Assembly (NCBI GenBank): GCA_016282745.1
Contig: JAEELL010000073.1
Span: 1 to 47,435, forward strand
Source: Lachnospiraceae bacterium
GTDB lineage: Bacteria; Bacillota; Clostridia; Lachnospirales; Lachnospiraceae
Direction of reading: 5' to 3'
Length of the DNA: 47,435 nucleotides
Both the position numbers and the translations under genes were made by a program. Under the pieces are notes generated by a model that worked only from the letters and a program-made list of their open reading frames with translations, was not told the DNA's origin and did not search any database. This document shows positions 1 to 8,690 of this stretch, one piece after another; position 1 is the stretch's first letter; every line of letters begins with the position of its first letter.

Positions 1-140
1 CCTAAGATAACAGGTGACTTTAATTCCTGTGCTGTCAATAAAATAGACTTTGTCCACTCAAGGTTGTTGATATTGAACTGACCTACTGCGTACTTACCAT
101 CTCTTGCTTTTTCTAACATTTCTTTAGCTGAAACTAACAT
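1..140 (-). CDS. fba: Class II fructose-bisphosphate aldolase, N-terminal part (runs off the left edge)
   Basis: The first 46 codons, read leftward, begin [20 protein letters not shown] and continue with the FNINNLEW segment typical of class II fructose-1,6-bisphosphate aldolases. This zinc-dependent glycolytic enzyme splits fructose 1,6-bisphosphate into two triose phosphates. The start is set by an AGGAGGT-like ribosome binding site (GGAGGTATAAT directly before the ATG). The zinc ligands and catalytic residues lie outside the window. Phosphofructokinase, the preceding enzyme of the pathway, lies about 1.9 kb away on the same strand but behind a separate promoter. The family call rests on the N-terminus only. 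Confidence 0.88.
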   Translation of the reverse strand, partial: MLVSAKEMLEKARDGKYAVGQFNINNLEWTKSILLTAQELKSPVIL

Positions 141-186
141 ATTATACCTCCAAATGTTTTATTTGAGTTAAACACTAACTTTTTTG

Positions 187-222
187 ATTATAACCTATTT
201 TTTTTGTATTGAAAATACAAAA
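187..222 (-). promoter_or_regulatory. fba promoter overlapped by a palindromic operator
   Basis: Reading leftward there is a TATAAT -10 box (187-192) and, 17 bases upstream, TTTTCA (210-215) as a weak -35. The -35 lies inside a perfect inverted repeat at 202-222 with 9-base arms TTTTGTATT and a 3-base spacer GAA. Its position suggests a repressor site controlling aldolase. I do not recognise the regulator. Confidence 0.5.
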
Positions 223-348
223 CATCCTATTTTGTGAAAAAATTGTCATTTTCGCAGTTATGTAAACTGTGTTTTTATATTACTTGCAGTATACATTATA
301 TCTGCACAACTTCAGTTATTTTCATCTATAATAACTGTATATCATCTG

Positions 349-1800
349 TTACTTTACAGTTACTTTACTTGCCTTGCTCCACTTGCCATATACTTTTTTC
401 TTCATGGAATCTAACTTGAATGCTCTGGCCTTTACGTAATACTTCTTGCCTGATTTGAGTTTTGTAATTGTGAGGGACTTACCGTTGATGCTCTTACTCT
501 TTGCACCCTTCATTGATTTCTTAAGGCTGTATTTTACCTGGATTCCCTTTGCTCCGGAACATGTAACCTTAACCTTAGCGATCTTCTTTCCTGCAGAAAG
601 TTTTTTAATTTTTGCCTTGGCAACTACAACTTTTTCCCAATTTGCATTAACAGTAATGTCTGATGTTATTCTGTAATCAGCAGTAACTACCTGGCCGTTT
701 GAAGCAAGCCAGTTCTTGAATATGTATTTCTTCTTTGTCGGAACTGAAAGATTGAGTGTTGCACCGTCGTAAACCTTTGTGTCAATAACTGTTGCATCAC
801 CGTTCTTTACAACAACGCTGTGCTGTGGAACACTGTTCTTACTTGACTCAGACCATGTACTTGTATGTGTTGATCCCTGGCCGTCCATCTGATATACACG
901 AATATAATCTACTTCCATTGCTGCCTTGTCAGCTGTAAGTGAACCTGCCGCAGGTAAAATAAAATCACCATTAGCATCTCTACCCGGGAGATTTCCTCCA
1001 ACAGCAACATTTAAAAGGAAATAATATTCGTTGTTTGCCTCTGTCATTGTTGCATCCATTGCGCATGTATAATAAACAATATCATCAACGGTAAACTGCA
1101 TCTGGTCTTTGTCCCAGATTATTCCGTATGTGTGCCACTGAGTCTTATCAAAACCTTTGAAGTTGCTCCACTTGTCATTCATCTGACCGTACTTCATCAT
1201 ACGCCAATGCTCATAGTTTGCAGGCTTGCTCTCATCAAACCAATGCCATGCACCCTGGGCAAACTGTCCTGAGTTCCAGCTTTCTAAAATATCAATCTCA
1301 CCGTTTCTTGGCCAAACTCCGCCATCTTTACCCATCATCCAGAATGCCGGCCAGAGTCCGTCAATTGCCGGAAGCTTAATCTTAGCTTCAATCTTTCCGT
1401 ATTTGAAAGACTGTTTTCCTGCAGTCACCATACGTGCTGAAGTATATCTGAACTTTCCTTCATCACTTTCAGTTGCTTCTTCCTTTGGAATAATCTTCAG
1501 TGTTCCGTCAGAAACAAGTATGTTACCATCTTTTCCCTCTTTGTCAGTATAATACTCAAACTCATTATTTCCCCAACCAGGGTTGTTATGAACCTTACCG
1601 TTTCCAATGAGTGGAGTCCACGTATTTTTATCTAATGCACTACCCTCAAACTCATCACTCCATACCAAGTCATAACCAACTGAATCTGCCTTTACATCTT
1701 TTGCTTCAACATTTGCAATTACCATGCTTCCCAAACATGCCATTGAAACAAATGCAACTGATGCTACTGTTTTTTTCATTTTGTCAGAAATCTTTCTCAT
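349..1800 (-). CDS. Secreted glycoside hydrolase family 16 beta-glucanase
   Basis: A 483-residue exported endo-beta-glucanase of GH16 (licheninase/laminarinase type), expected to cut beta-1,3 or mixed-linked glucans outside the cell. A signal peptide covers about residues 1-34 (a KMKK basic start, then a hydrophobic stretch). The catalytic domain spans roughly 40-285 and shows the family signature E168-I-D170-I-L-E173: E168 nucleophile, E173 acid/base. It is followed by an InlB-like repeat of about 50 residues ending in ITVNANWE, then a lysine-rich fibronectin-type domain at the C-terminus, probably for wall or substrate attachment. I place the start at 1800 (MRKISDK), behind AAAGGGAT; an in-frame ATG 21 codons upstream would put non-signal sequence before the signal peptide. 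The exact glucan specificity cannot be read from the sequence. Confidence 0.88.
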   Translation of the reverse strand: MRKISDKMKKTVASVAFVSMACLGSMVIANVEAKDVKADSVGYDLVWSDEFEGSALDKNTWTPLIGNGKVHNNPGWGNNEFEYYTDKEGKDGNILVSDGTLKIIPKEEATESDEGKFRYTSARMVTAGKQSFKYGKIEAKIKLPAIDGLWPAFWMMGKDGGVWPRNGEIDILESWNSGQFAQGAWHWFDESKPANYEHWRMMKYGQMNDKWSNFKGFDKTQWHTYGIIWDKDQMQFTVDDIVYYTCAMDATMTEANNEYYFLLNVAVGGNLPGRDANGDFILPAAGSLTADKAAMEVDYIRVYQMDGQGSTHTSTWSESSKNSVPQHSVVVKNGDATVIDTKVYDGATLNLSVPTKKKYIFKNWLASNGQVVTADYRITSDITVNANWEKVVVAKAKIKKLSAGKKIAKVKVTCSGAKGIQVKYSLKKSMKGAKSKSINGKSLTITKLKSGKKYYVKARAFKLDSMKKKVYGKWSKASKVTVK

Positions 1801-1944
1801 TCTAAATCCCTTTATCCCTTTCTTTTTATTTAAACACTCTTGATGTGTTTGATTCAAATTCAAGAACGCTCTCTGTGTTCTTTCAATTACAACTCTCTTA
1901 AATAAAATAGTTTACTATCATATATCACACAATGCCACCAATGG

Positions 1945-3192
1945 TTACTCATTACTGTTTGGATACAAATGTGCAACATCAAGATAATCAGGTATACCGT
2001 TCTTATAAGGAACTACCGGTTCACCCTGAATGAGAGGATATACATAATTAAAAAATTCTTCTGTCATGTTGTTTCCTCTCTCATTAATCCATTCTCTTGG
2101 AACGTGCTTAACAAGTCCTGCAACATTCTCAACAGGTGTCTTTTCGATATCTACATTGTAATCCTTTGAGTCTCTTCTCTTAAGAGTAACCATGATACCT
2201 GTCTCGCCCTGAATTGCAAAATTAACTGCGTTGTATCCAAGCCTGAATGCCTCACCGATATCTGTCACTGAAGACATGTGAGCAGCACTTCTCTGAAGAA
2301 TATTAATCTCAACAGAACGTACCTTAATCTGCATATTCTGTTTGATGATATATTCAAGGCACTTTCCTGTACCGCTTAACTGGCTGTGACCGAAAGTATC
2401 CTCAACAGCAGTTGATGCACTGATATACTTACCATCGGCATCCTTGATTCCCTCTGAAACCGCAATTACGATATTGTGATATTTATTGACAGCATCCTTT
2501 ACGTCTTCAAGGAACTTGTCTTTGTCAAATGCCACCTCCGGAAGATACACAAGATGAGGTGCAGAATTGTATTCGTTTCTTGCAAGTATAGATGAACCTG
2601 CAAGCCATCCTGCATCACGTCCCATAATCTCAACGATGGTGATACTCTTTATCGGATAAATCGATGTATCATGTCCAATCTCTAAAAGAGTTGAAGCAAC
2701 ATATTTTGCTGCTGAACCAAAGCCCGGCGTGTGATCTGTAATACAAAGGTCATTATCGATAGTCTTTGGAATTCCGATAATTCTCACATCACTTCCGATA
2801 GTCTCTCCGTACTTGCTGAGCTTATCAACAGTATCCATTGAGTCGTTTCCTCCGATATAGAAGAACGCTCCAATATTGTATTCTTTGAATTTATTGAAAA
2901 TAAATGCATACTGCGCATCGTCATCATCATAATCAGGCAACTGATATCTGCATGATCCAAGATACATAGATGGAGATTTTTTCAATAACTCTATGAAGTT
3001 CGGTAATTCTCTTGCCTTGAGTGTACAATCCATAAGGTTGTCATTAAGAAGTCCCATAACACCGTGAATTGATCCATACACCTTCTCATAATATCCTGTG
3101 TCAATCACTCCCTGAATGACACCTGCAAGACTTGAGTTAATTGCAACTGTAGGTCCGCCGGACTGTGCAACTACGCAATTTTTCTTTTCCAT
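1945..3192 (-). CDS. pfp: 6-phosphofructokinase, pyrophosphate-dependent type
   Basis: A 415-residue member of the phosphofructokinase family that phosphorylates fructose 6-phosphate in glycolysis. Visible motifs are the N-terminal VAQSGGPT loop, YIGGNDSMDT (N116, D117), PKTIDND with catalytic D146 and K143, and MGRDAGW. The Asp at 117, where ATP-dependent enzymes have Gly, and the Lys of PKTIDND both point to pyrophosphate as phosphoryl donor. The residue before it is Asn rather than the usual Asp of GGDDS or GGDGS, a lineage variant at a magnesium-contact position. The gene has its own promoter and lies upstream of the GH16 gene on the same strand. Donor preference is inferred from motifs, not shown. 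Confidence 0.88.
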   Translation of the reverse strand: MEKKNCVVAQSGGPTVAINSSLAGVIQGVIDTGYYEKVYGSIHGVMGLLNDNLMDCTLKARELPNFIELLKKSPSMYLGSCRYQLPDYDDDDAQYAFIFNKFKEYNIGAFFYIGGNDSMDTVDKLSKYGETIGSDVRIIGIPKTIDNDLCITDHTPGFGSAAKYVASTLLEIGHDTSIYPIKSITIVEIMGRDAGWLAGSSILARNEYNSAPHLVYLPEVAFDKDKFLEDVKDAVNKYHNIVIAVSEGIKDADGKYISASTAVEDTFGHSQLSGTGKCLEYIIKQNMQIKVRSVEINILQRSAAHMSSVTDIGEAFRLGYNAVNFAIQGETGIMVTLKRRDSKDYNVDIEKTPVENVAGLVKHVPREWINERGNNMTEEFFNYVYPLIQGEPVVPYKNGIPDYLDVAHLYPNSNE

Positions 3193-3200
3193 AATTATTT

Positions 3201-3231
3201 TGCAGATTGTTTATTCAACCTGCACTCCTTT
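3201..3231 (-). promoter_or_regulatory. pfp leader: distant Shine-Dalgarno and hairpin
   Basis: The only good ribosome binding site, AAAGGAG (3225-3231), lies 32 bases before the ATG. The 24 bases between 3201 and 3224 form a hairpin closed by TGCAG/CTGCA; folding it out leaves 8 bases between the binding site and the start codon. A seven-codon TTG-initiated frame ending in TAA overlaps the same stretch. Either reading implies an unusual initiation region. Confidence 0.4.
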
Positions 3232-3276
3232 CGTGAATATAAAGTGGATTGTCTTTCCTTTTATTCGACAGAGTTT

Positions 3277-3306
3277 AGTATAACTTATTTTGTAAGTCCA
3301 ATGCAA
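3277..3306 (-). promoter_or_regulatory. pfp promoter
   Basis: Reading leftward: TTGCAT (3301-3306), an 18-base spacer, TATACT (3277-3282). Together with the leader this accounts for separate transcription of the phosphofructokinase gene. Confidence 0.45.
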
Positions 3307-3418
3307 GGCATATAGTGCTTCATAAAAGTATAATTCAAAAAATTTTCATTTTTTTTACATTAATAACCGAGCATAAAAAATAAAATCAAAAAAAGCTTTA
3401 TAAATTTTCAAAAAACTA

Positions 3419-3447
3419 TTGCTTTTTATTTTTCAATGTGATAATAT
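3419..3447 (+). promoter_or_regulatory. tRNA-Gln promoter
   Basis: TTGCTT (3419-3424), a 17-base spacer and TAATAT (3442-3447), placed about 20 bases before the mature tRNA. Confidence 0.5.
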
Positions 3448-3467
3448 ATTTTTCGTCGCAAGACTGA

Positions 3468-3539
3468 TGGCCCATCGCCAAATGGTAAGGCACTGGACTC
3501 TGACTCCAGCATTTCAAGGTTCGAATCCTTGTGGGCCAG
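3468..3539 (+). tRNA. tRNA-Gln (anticodon CTG)
   Basis: A 72-base cloverleaf. The acceptor stem pairs TGGCCCA (3468-3474) with TGGGCCA (3532-3538) and G3539 is the discriminator base. The anticodon stem CTGGA/TCCAG encloses the loop CTCTGAC, giving anticodon CTG, which reads CAG. The T-arm GGTTCGAATCC is canonical. The terminal CCA is not encoded. It forms a single-gene unit with its own promoter and terminator. No duplicated tRNA end is seen, so it shows no sign of being an attachment site. Confidence 0.95.
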
Positions 3540-3546
3540 CTTTCAG

Positions 3547-3577
3547 GAAGCTGTACATATGTACAGCTTCTTTTTTT
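3547..3577 (+). terminator. Terminator after tRNA-Gln
   Basis: A near-perfect 24-base palindrome (arms GAAGCTGTACA and its complement, 3547-3570) is followed by seven T residues. It sits 7 bases beyond the tRNA. Confidence 0.85.
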
Positions 3578-3591
3578 GTTATACACGACGA

Positions 3592-3633
3592 GCCAAATGA
3601 AAATCTGTGCTCCCACGGAAATTTGCGTTTGGC
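3592..3633 (+). repeat. Intergenic hairpin, possibly a REP-like dispersed element
   Basis: The arms starting GCCAAATGAAAATC and ending GCGTTTGGC pair over about 18 positions with a CTCC loop. One T-G pair favours the plus strand as the transcribed one. No coding frame is credible in 3578-3785. Its form resembles short extragenic hairpin repeats of Lachnospiraceae, but no second copy lies in this window. Confidence 0.4.
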
Positions 3634-3710
3634 GACCGTGTAATCACTGAGAAGAAGCTGAGCTGATTCGAAGTGATTGCAACAAGTGGATATCAAGCAG
3701 GAGACAGCCT

Positions 3711-3778
3711 ACTCGATTTTTTATATGCATAAAATCGAGTAGGAGCGTTGCACTAACTTACATTAGTCCAACGCTCCT
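3711..3778 (-). terminator. Two abutting hairpins downstream of the subtilase gene
   Basis: Hairpin one, 3741-3778, has 10-bp arms AGGAGCGTTG and complement plus an inner ACTAA/TTAGT stem; it begins 8 bases past the subtilase stop. Hairpin two, 3711-3740, has 10-bp arms ACTCGATTTT and complement with a 10-base loop. The first lacks a clean T-run, so the pair may act together as terminator or as 3'-end protection. Confidence 0.5.
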
Positions 3779-3785
3779 TTCAAAT

Positions 3786-6700
3786 CTAATATTCAAATCT
3801 GATTATATCAGGGTTGCAAACTTTCAAAATATCATTGTACAGATAGTCATGCTGTTCTTTTGTCGGCATAAACCTCTTACAATATAATTTGTAAGCCACA
3901 TCATATACTGACACTGTAAACACATCACTATAAACATAAAATCCGTTATCAAGTTTTGCATAAGCTCTCATCATTATAGGTGCATTGTAATAATTAGCCT
4001 TCTTTATGAACTTCATGGTCATGGCATATGCCTGAACGTTATCAGAATTCAATTTATAATTTATCTTTCCGTTTTCTGTTGCAACATATGAATACACATC
4101 TTCACTATCTGAATCTAATTCCATATCCCACTCATCTGCATATCCTGCAAGACCATATATCATTCCTACCTCTTTGACAACTTTGTTTGGATCATTTACG
4201 GTATAGACTGTACGATGTCCCTCAAATGTTGTGTTTATCTGGTATCCTTCAATGCTAAGGGTTACACCATTATAGAAATCTTCATCAGGATCTGCACTTT
4301 CTATTTCTTCTCCGTTGTAATAATATCTGACATCTACGCCTTTACAGAAATCTTTTGCAATCATTTCGTAGTCTAAAGAAAGTGTATTAATATTTAAATG
4401 TACTTCATTTCCATTAACAAAAATCTCATCAGGTTTCGAACTTGCTTTAGAAAATACCAATCTGACTTTATCCTGAGGGCGATAATATCCTTCACCTTGA
4501 ACTGTTACACCGGGTATTTTTTTCACCCTGACATTCACATAATCTGTTTCAACTTCAATACTTTTCTCTATAACATTAGCATACTCAAATTCATTATAAT
4601 TCTCATCTGAAATACTATCAGAAATATATCCAATCTGCTTTTCTGTAATAAAGAATAATCTGTCCTTTGCGGTTGCAACAACTGCATCAATATAATTATC
4701 AGTCCTAAAATAATTATCAAAACCTGTTTTGTAAGGTAGCTTTTCTACAGATTTATTTTCGATATTATATTTAAATGTATCTCCAATCTTTTCTGTTCTT
4801 ACACCCGCAAAAATAACTCCGTCTTTAACCACAGCAGTCCTATTTGTTGGATTATCATACATCTTTATTCCCGGATTACTGATTACTCTGCTATTATCTC
4901 CATCACAAATCTGAATCTTATCAATATAGTATGTATTATCAGATTCATCCTGTCCATAACTAAACACGACTAATTTATTATTAATAACAAATACATTGCT
5001 ATAAGACTCGCTAAAAGAATCAACTTCCATATTTGTACTTTTCATTTCTATATTTCGATTTGTAACATTATAATTTAAGTTTCCTGTTAATCTGTAAACA
5101 TCACCTCCCCTTCCGACCAATAATACTTCACCATTATATACTGTCATCTTATAATCGCCATAAATTTTATCTGTAATTTTATACCATTTATCTTTCTCTA
5201 TATCGTATCCGGCAATAAAAAGCTCATGAGAAAAAACATTATAAGATTTCTGTATTAAATTATCACAAAAACAAAGCATCTTATTATCATAGTAAACAAC
5301 GTCCCTCACTCCTACACCACTTAAAAAAGCACTTGGCACACCACCTTCAAAATCATGATTGAAGAATGATTGGTCGATCTCTGATGTATTATTATTCCAC
5401 TCAATGACCTCATTTTTATCATCCGGCACACTACCGATAATAAATTTGTCATTATTGAATACTATGATTCTCTTTCCATCAGAAGTACACATAGCACCTT
5501 CACAATTCAATTCACTGTTGTAGTAGCATTTCTCATCATATTTATTTCCATAAGAGTAGTAATATGTTCTCTTGATTCTGTCATCATCCTTTACAACTTG
5601 AATTGTAAACTCGCTATTTCTGTATTTGTCATCAAGTTTTGCAACAATTTTAGAAGCACTGTTTCCTATTTGTGGAATTCTAAATCCATCCACGTACAAA
5701 GATGCATCTAAAAGATTTTCACCACTGATTACCAGATTTTCTTTTACGTCAACAGTAATATTCTCAACATAAGGAGATAACTCATCAATTTTTGAAAAAT
5801 CAAGAATACCTTCAGTCATGACTTTTCCTTTGAGGCTCTGAGACTTTCTTGTACATGACAGTAACTTATCCTTCAATTCATCAGCCGGCATTTCCGGATA
5901 CTTATCTGCCAACAAGCCAACTGCTGCCGTAACATGAGGAGTTGCCATAGAAGTTCCACTCAGCCATTCATATTTTCCAAGTGTTTCTTCTACATTTTCT
6001 TTTCTCACGCCTACTGAATCTAAATAAAAACTGTAATCTGCATCATCGTATAATTGTACATATATTACTATAAACCTTATCGTCTCACTGTCATTACTAT
6101 CCATAACAGTACAGTTCACTCTTTCCAAGCCCTCTTTTTCATCTTCAGTACTATATTTTTCTCCCATATAATCGATATAATCGGAACGAGATAATCCCCC
6201 CTCATCATTTAAATATGCATCACGTATTAAAACCTTTGGGGCGTATTTCTTATCTCTCTCCCTTACATTTTTCTCATATAAATTATAATAAAAAGATACA
6301 TCGATTGGAGTATCTGATTGTTCAACTTTGTAAGGAATTAAAATATTAAATGAATTACTTCCACTTGTTTCAAAACATAATGAATGATTATTTTCTGCTT
6401 CACCGGCAAACTTTTTATTCGAAAAACTCATAGTGACATCCTGCCCGGATAATTTATACGGAAAATCTCCCTCACCGGCAAGATCCAAATTGTAACTGCC
6501 ATTCTCAAATACATTTACTAAATTCATTTCCGGATTATCAAAAGAGTAATACACGCTGGTATTATTTTTAAGTTCTTCCTCATTATACAGCGATGGATTA
6601 AATACATTTTTGTGGTATGTTGATAGAATATTCACTCCCGGTGCTGCCAGGTCAACTGTATTTACACCATAATTCGAAAAAGAAGCAAGTTGGTCTCTCT

Positions 6701-7877
6701 CATCAGTTGCTGCCACTGATACGATGTACTTATTTGAACTTGATTGAGGAAAATATTTTTTCACATCTGTATTTCTTCTACTGTTTCCTGCTGCAAATAC
6801 AGACAGTGCACCCTTCTCACCAACCATTGTTATTAAAGAATCCAGAAGCCCTGAATAATATCCTCCGCCCCACGAATTACTTACCGCAACTACATTAGCT
6901 CCCTTTTCCATAGCTTTGTTTATATAAATATACGACTTAACACAATCCCAGTTTTCTCCGCTCCCTTCATCAGGAAATACTTTCAATGCCATTATTTTGA
7001 AGTTTCTGTCCTGAACAATTCCTTCGATGCCAACTCCATTTTCTGAATCCGCAGCAATTACACCTGCACAATGAGTTCCATGTCCGTCATCATCTATAGG
7101 ATCATCATCTTTATTTACAAAATCATACCCGTATTCGCCTTCTAATTCACCGTCATTAAACGGATTATGCCACATAACATTCTTAAGATCTTCGTGGGTA
7201 TAATCAACACCAGTATCTACAACGGCAATTACTTTTTCTTCATCGCTGCCTGTTGAATAGAAATCCTCGTAGTCACAATTAATATCACAGTCTTTGTCAA
7301 ATGCATTCTGTCCCTTATAATTAACCGACCACTGATGTTCAGAATAACTGTCATCAAATGCATTCAGTTCAACTTTGTAATTTGGTTCAACGGAAATAAT
7401 CTTCTGATCTTTTGACAATTCCTCAATCATCTCTTTCGTGGAATCTGTCTTTGATCTTACCAGTGCATACTTGATTACTTTATTTTTAGTGAGTTCTGTG
7501 TTCTTAGATGACATATTGTTTGATGATATAATATTTAATAAATCATAATTCTTGCTTTCGTCTGAATTTTCTGATGTATTACTATCATTAGCACAAATTG
7601 AGTATTCTTCTACAACGCTGTAATCACTTTTAACCGGTTTCTTAAATGATTTGCTGCTTATCACACTGTCATAGTACATTATAATTACATCACCATCGAC
7701 ATAGTCTGTGTCCGCAGAACCAATATCTTTATTATCTTCAACAATACTATTTTCATTAACTCCCTGTATCTTTTCATTTTCATCAGCAGCATAACTTGTT
7801 ACGGCAACTGGGCAGCCTGTCACCGCCATTGTTAATGCAAGTACTGATGAAAAAGTTCTTTTAAAAATCTTACTCAT
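3786..7877 (-). CDS. Large secreted subtilisin-like serine protease (S8 family)
   Basis: A 1363-residue exported protease. A signal peptide occupies about 1-30 (KIFKR start, cleavage near SYAA), then an acidic linker and an I9-like propeptide ending near 180. The catalytic triad is D221 (VVDTGVD), H266 (GHGTH) and S643 (GTSMATPH), with oxyanion N365 (AAGNS). N365 and S643 are about 280 residues apart instead of the usual 65 or so, because roughly 200 residues resembling a carbohydrate-binding or jelly-roll module (near 425-630) are inserted. After residue 700 comes a long beta-rich region that may be propeller-like. No LPXTG or S-layer motif is visible, so it is probably released. The start is fixed by CCAGGAGGAAGAA before the ATG. 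The substrate is unknown. Confidence 0.88.
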   Translation of the reverse strand: MSKIFKRTFSSVLALTMAVTGCPVAVTSYAADENEKIQGVNENSIVEDNKDIGSADTDYVDGDVIIMYYDSVISSKSFKKPVKSDYSVVEEYSICANDSNTSENSDESKNYDLLNIISSNNMSSKNTELTKNKVIKYALVRSKTDSTKEMIEELSKDQKIISVEPNYKVELNAFDDSYSEHQWSVNYKGQNAFDKDCDINCDYEDFYSTGSDEEKVIAVVDTGVDYTHEDLKNVMWHNPFNDGELEGEYGYDFVNKDDDPIDDDGHGTHCAGVIAADSENGVGIEGIVQDRNFKIMALKVFPDEGSGENWDCVKSYIYINKAMEKGANVVAVSNSWGGGYYSGLLDSLITMVGEKGALSVFAAGNSRRNTDVKKYFPQSSSNKYIVSVAATDERDQLASFSNYGVNTVDLAAPGVNILSTYHKNVFNPSLYNEEELKNNTSVYYSFDNPEMNLVNVFENGSYNLDLAGEGDFPYKLSGQDVTMSFSNKKFAGEAENNHSLCFETSGSNSFNILIPYKVEQSDTPIDVSFYYNLYEKNVRERDKKYAPKVLIRDAYLNDEGGLSRSDYIDYMGEKYSTEDEKEGLERVNCTVMDSNDSETIRFIVIYVQLYDDADYSFYLDSVGVRKENVEETLGKYEWLSGTSMATPHVTAAVGLLADKYPEMPADELKDKLLSCTRKSQSLKGKVMTEGILDFSKIDELSPYVENITVDVKENLVISGENLLDASLYVDGFRIPQIGNSASKIVAKLDDKYRNSEFTIQVVKDDDRIKRTYYYSYGNKYDEKCYYNSELNCEGAMCTSDGKRIIVFNNDKFIIGSVPDDKNEVIEWNNNTSEIDQSFFNHDFEGGVPSAFLSGVGVRDVVYYDNKMLCFCDNLIQKSYNVFSHELFIAGYDIEKDKWYKITDKIYGDYKMTVYNGEVLLVGRGGDVYRLTGNLNYNVTNRNIEMKSTNMEVDSFSESYSNVFVINNKLVVFSYGQDESDNTYYIDKIQICDGDNSRVISNPGIKMYDNPTNRTAVVKDGVIFAGVRTEKIGDTFKYNIENKSVEKLPYKTGFDNYFRTDNYIDAVVATAKDRLFFITEKQIGYISDSISDENYNEFEYANVIEKSIEVETDYVNVRVKKIPGVTVQGEGYYRPQDKVRLVFSKASSKPDEIFVNGNEVHLNINTLSLDYEMIAKDFCKGVDVRYYYNGEEIESADPDEDFYNGVTLSIEGYQINTTFEGHRTVYTVNDPNKVVKEVGMIYGLAGYADEWDMELDSDSEDVYSYVATENGKINYKLNSDNVQAYAMTMKFIKKANYYNAPIMMRAYAKLDNGFYVYSDVFTVSVYDVAYKLYCKRFMPTKEQHDYLYNDILKVCNPDIIRFEY

Positions 7878-8006
7878 TTCTTCCTCCTGGTTTAATTACA
7901 GTATCCTGCTTAATTATGGATATACTTTTTTTATTATAAACACCCTATTTTATTAAACATTAATTTAGTATTTTTTTCAATGTTTATTGTTTCTACATTT
8001 TTATTT

Positions 8007-8034
8007 GTATTTGCATCACATGTTTAAATACAAT
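8007..8034 (+). promoter_or_regulatory. Sigma-E-like promoter of the cotJ operon
   Basis: GTATT (8007-8011), a 15-base spacer and AATACAAT (8027-8034) match the sporulation sigma-E pattern ATATT-N13-15-CATACANT at 4 of 5 and 7 of 8 positions. The cotJ operon of Bacillus subtilis is sigma-E dependent in the mother cell, which supports the reading. Confidence 0.5.
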
Positions 8035-8069
8035 TGCATATCATATTTTATAAAAACTTGGAGTATAAC

Positions 8070-8438
8070 ATGAATTGCAACAGCTATAACAGACAAAACG
8101 GCTCTGTTAATACTCAGAGCAGCTATAACAGGCAAAACGCTTCTGCCAACCAGAACAATTATCTTCGTTCCCCTATGTATCGCAACAATTCTTCATTGCG
8201 TCCTCAGATGTGTAACAGCAATGATAACACTACAGGAGAGACAACCGCTTCATGCCCTTGTCAGAATAATGGAAACAACTATACCGATATGCCCGTTGAT
8301 GATATGACAATTGGAATGTCTTATGTTCCCTGGCAACAGTGGGACGATATCTATGACTCTGCAGAGGCTCTTTCAAAGGGAACTATTTTTGCAGAACTTT
8401 TCAAACCATGGATTGGAAGGAGTATAGGAAATGAGTAA
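8070..8438 (+). CDS. cotJA: Spore coat-associated protein CotJA
   Basis: A 122-residue protein. Residues 1-70 are an Asn/Gln/Ser-rich low-complexity tail with the repeat SYNRQN. The C-terminal part carries the CotJA signature IGMSYVPWQQW, then a GTIFAELFKPW segment. In Bacillus, CotJA and CotJC need each other for assembly into the coat. The start is at 8070, 6 bases after GGAG (8060-8063), rather than at an upstream in-frame ATG with no binding site. It overlaps cotJB by 8 bases. The asparagine-rich extension is longer than in Bacillus. Confidence 0.9.
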   Translation: MNCNSYNRQNGSVNTQSSYNRQNASANQNNYLRSPMYRNNSSLRPQMCNSNDNTTGETTASCPCQNNGNNYTDMPVDDMTIGMSYVPWQQWDDIYDSAEALSKGTIFAELFKPWIGRSIGNE

Positions 8439-8688
8439 TTCAGACAGATGTAATCTTATGAAATCCATTATGCAGGTTTGCTTCTCTCTTGACGACTGCA
8501 AATTGTATCTCGACACTCACCCTGATTGCCCAAAAGCTTTGGCATATTATGAGAAGTTGCAGAAAAAAAGATTTCGCCTTGTAGACGAATACAGCGACAA
8601 ATATGGTGCTCTTGAAGCGTCTTCTGTCAACACTGACCAGGGATGGGATTGGAATAAAGGCAGATTGCCTTGGGAAGGAGATGATTAA
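8431..8688 (+). CDS. cotJB: Spore coat protein CotJB
   Basis: An 85-residue protein matching the CotJB family throughout: LYLDTHPDCPKALAYY near the middle, then a conserved tryptophan-rich end WDWNKGRLPWEGDD. It is translated from AAGGAG, 9 bases before the ATG and inside cotJA, so the two are coupled. It ends 2 bases before the cotJC start. Its precise coat role is unknown in the family. Confidence 0.92.
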   Translation: MSNSDRCNLMKSIMQVCFSLDDCKLYLDTHPDCPKALAYYEKLQKKRFRLVDEYSDKYGALEASSVNTDQGWDWNKGRLPWEGDD

Positions 8689-8690
8689 TT

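Noticed and set aside
3468-3539. tRNA-Gln as the prophage attachment site
   Set aside because: It lies about 5 kb from the phage edge, is intact, and the encoded recombinase is of the serine type, which seldom uses tRNA genes.
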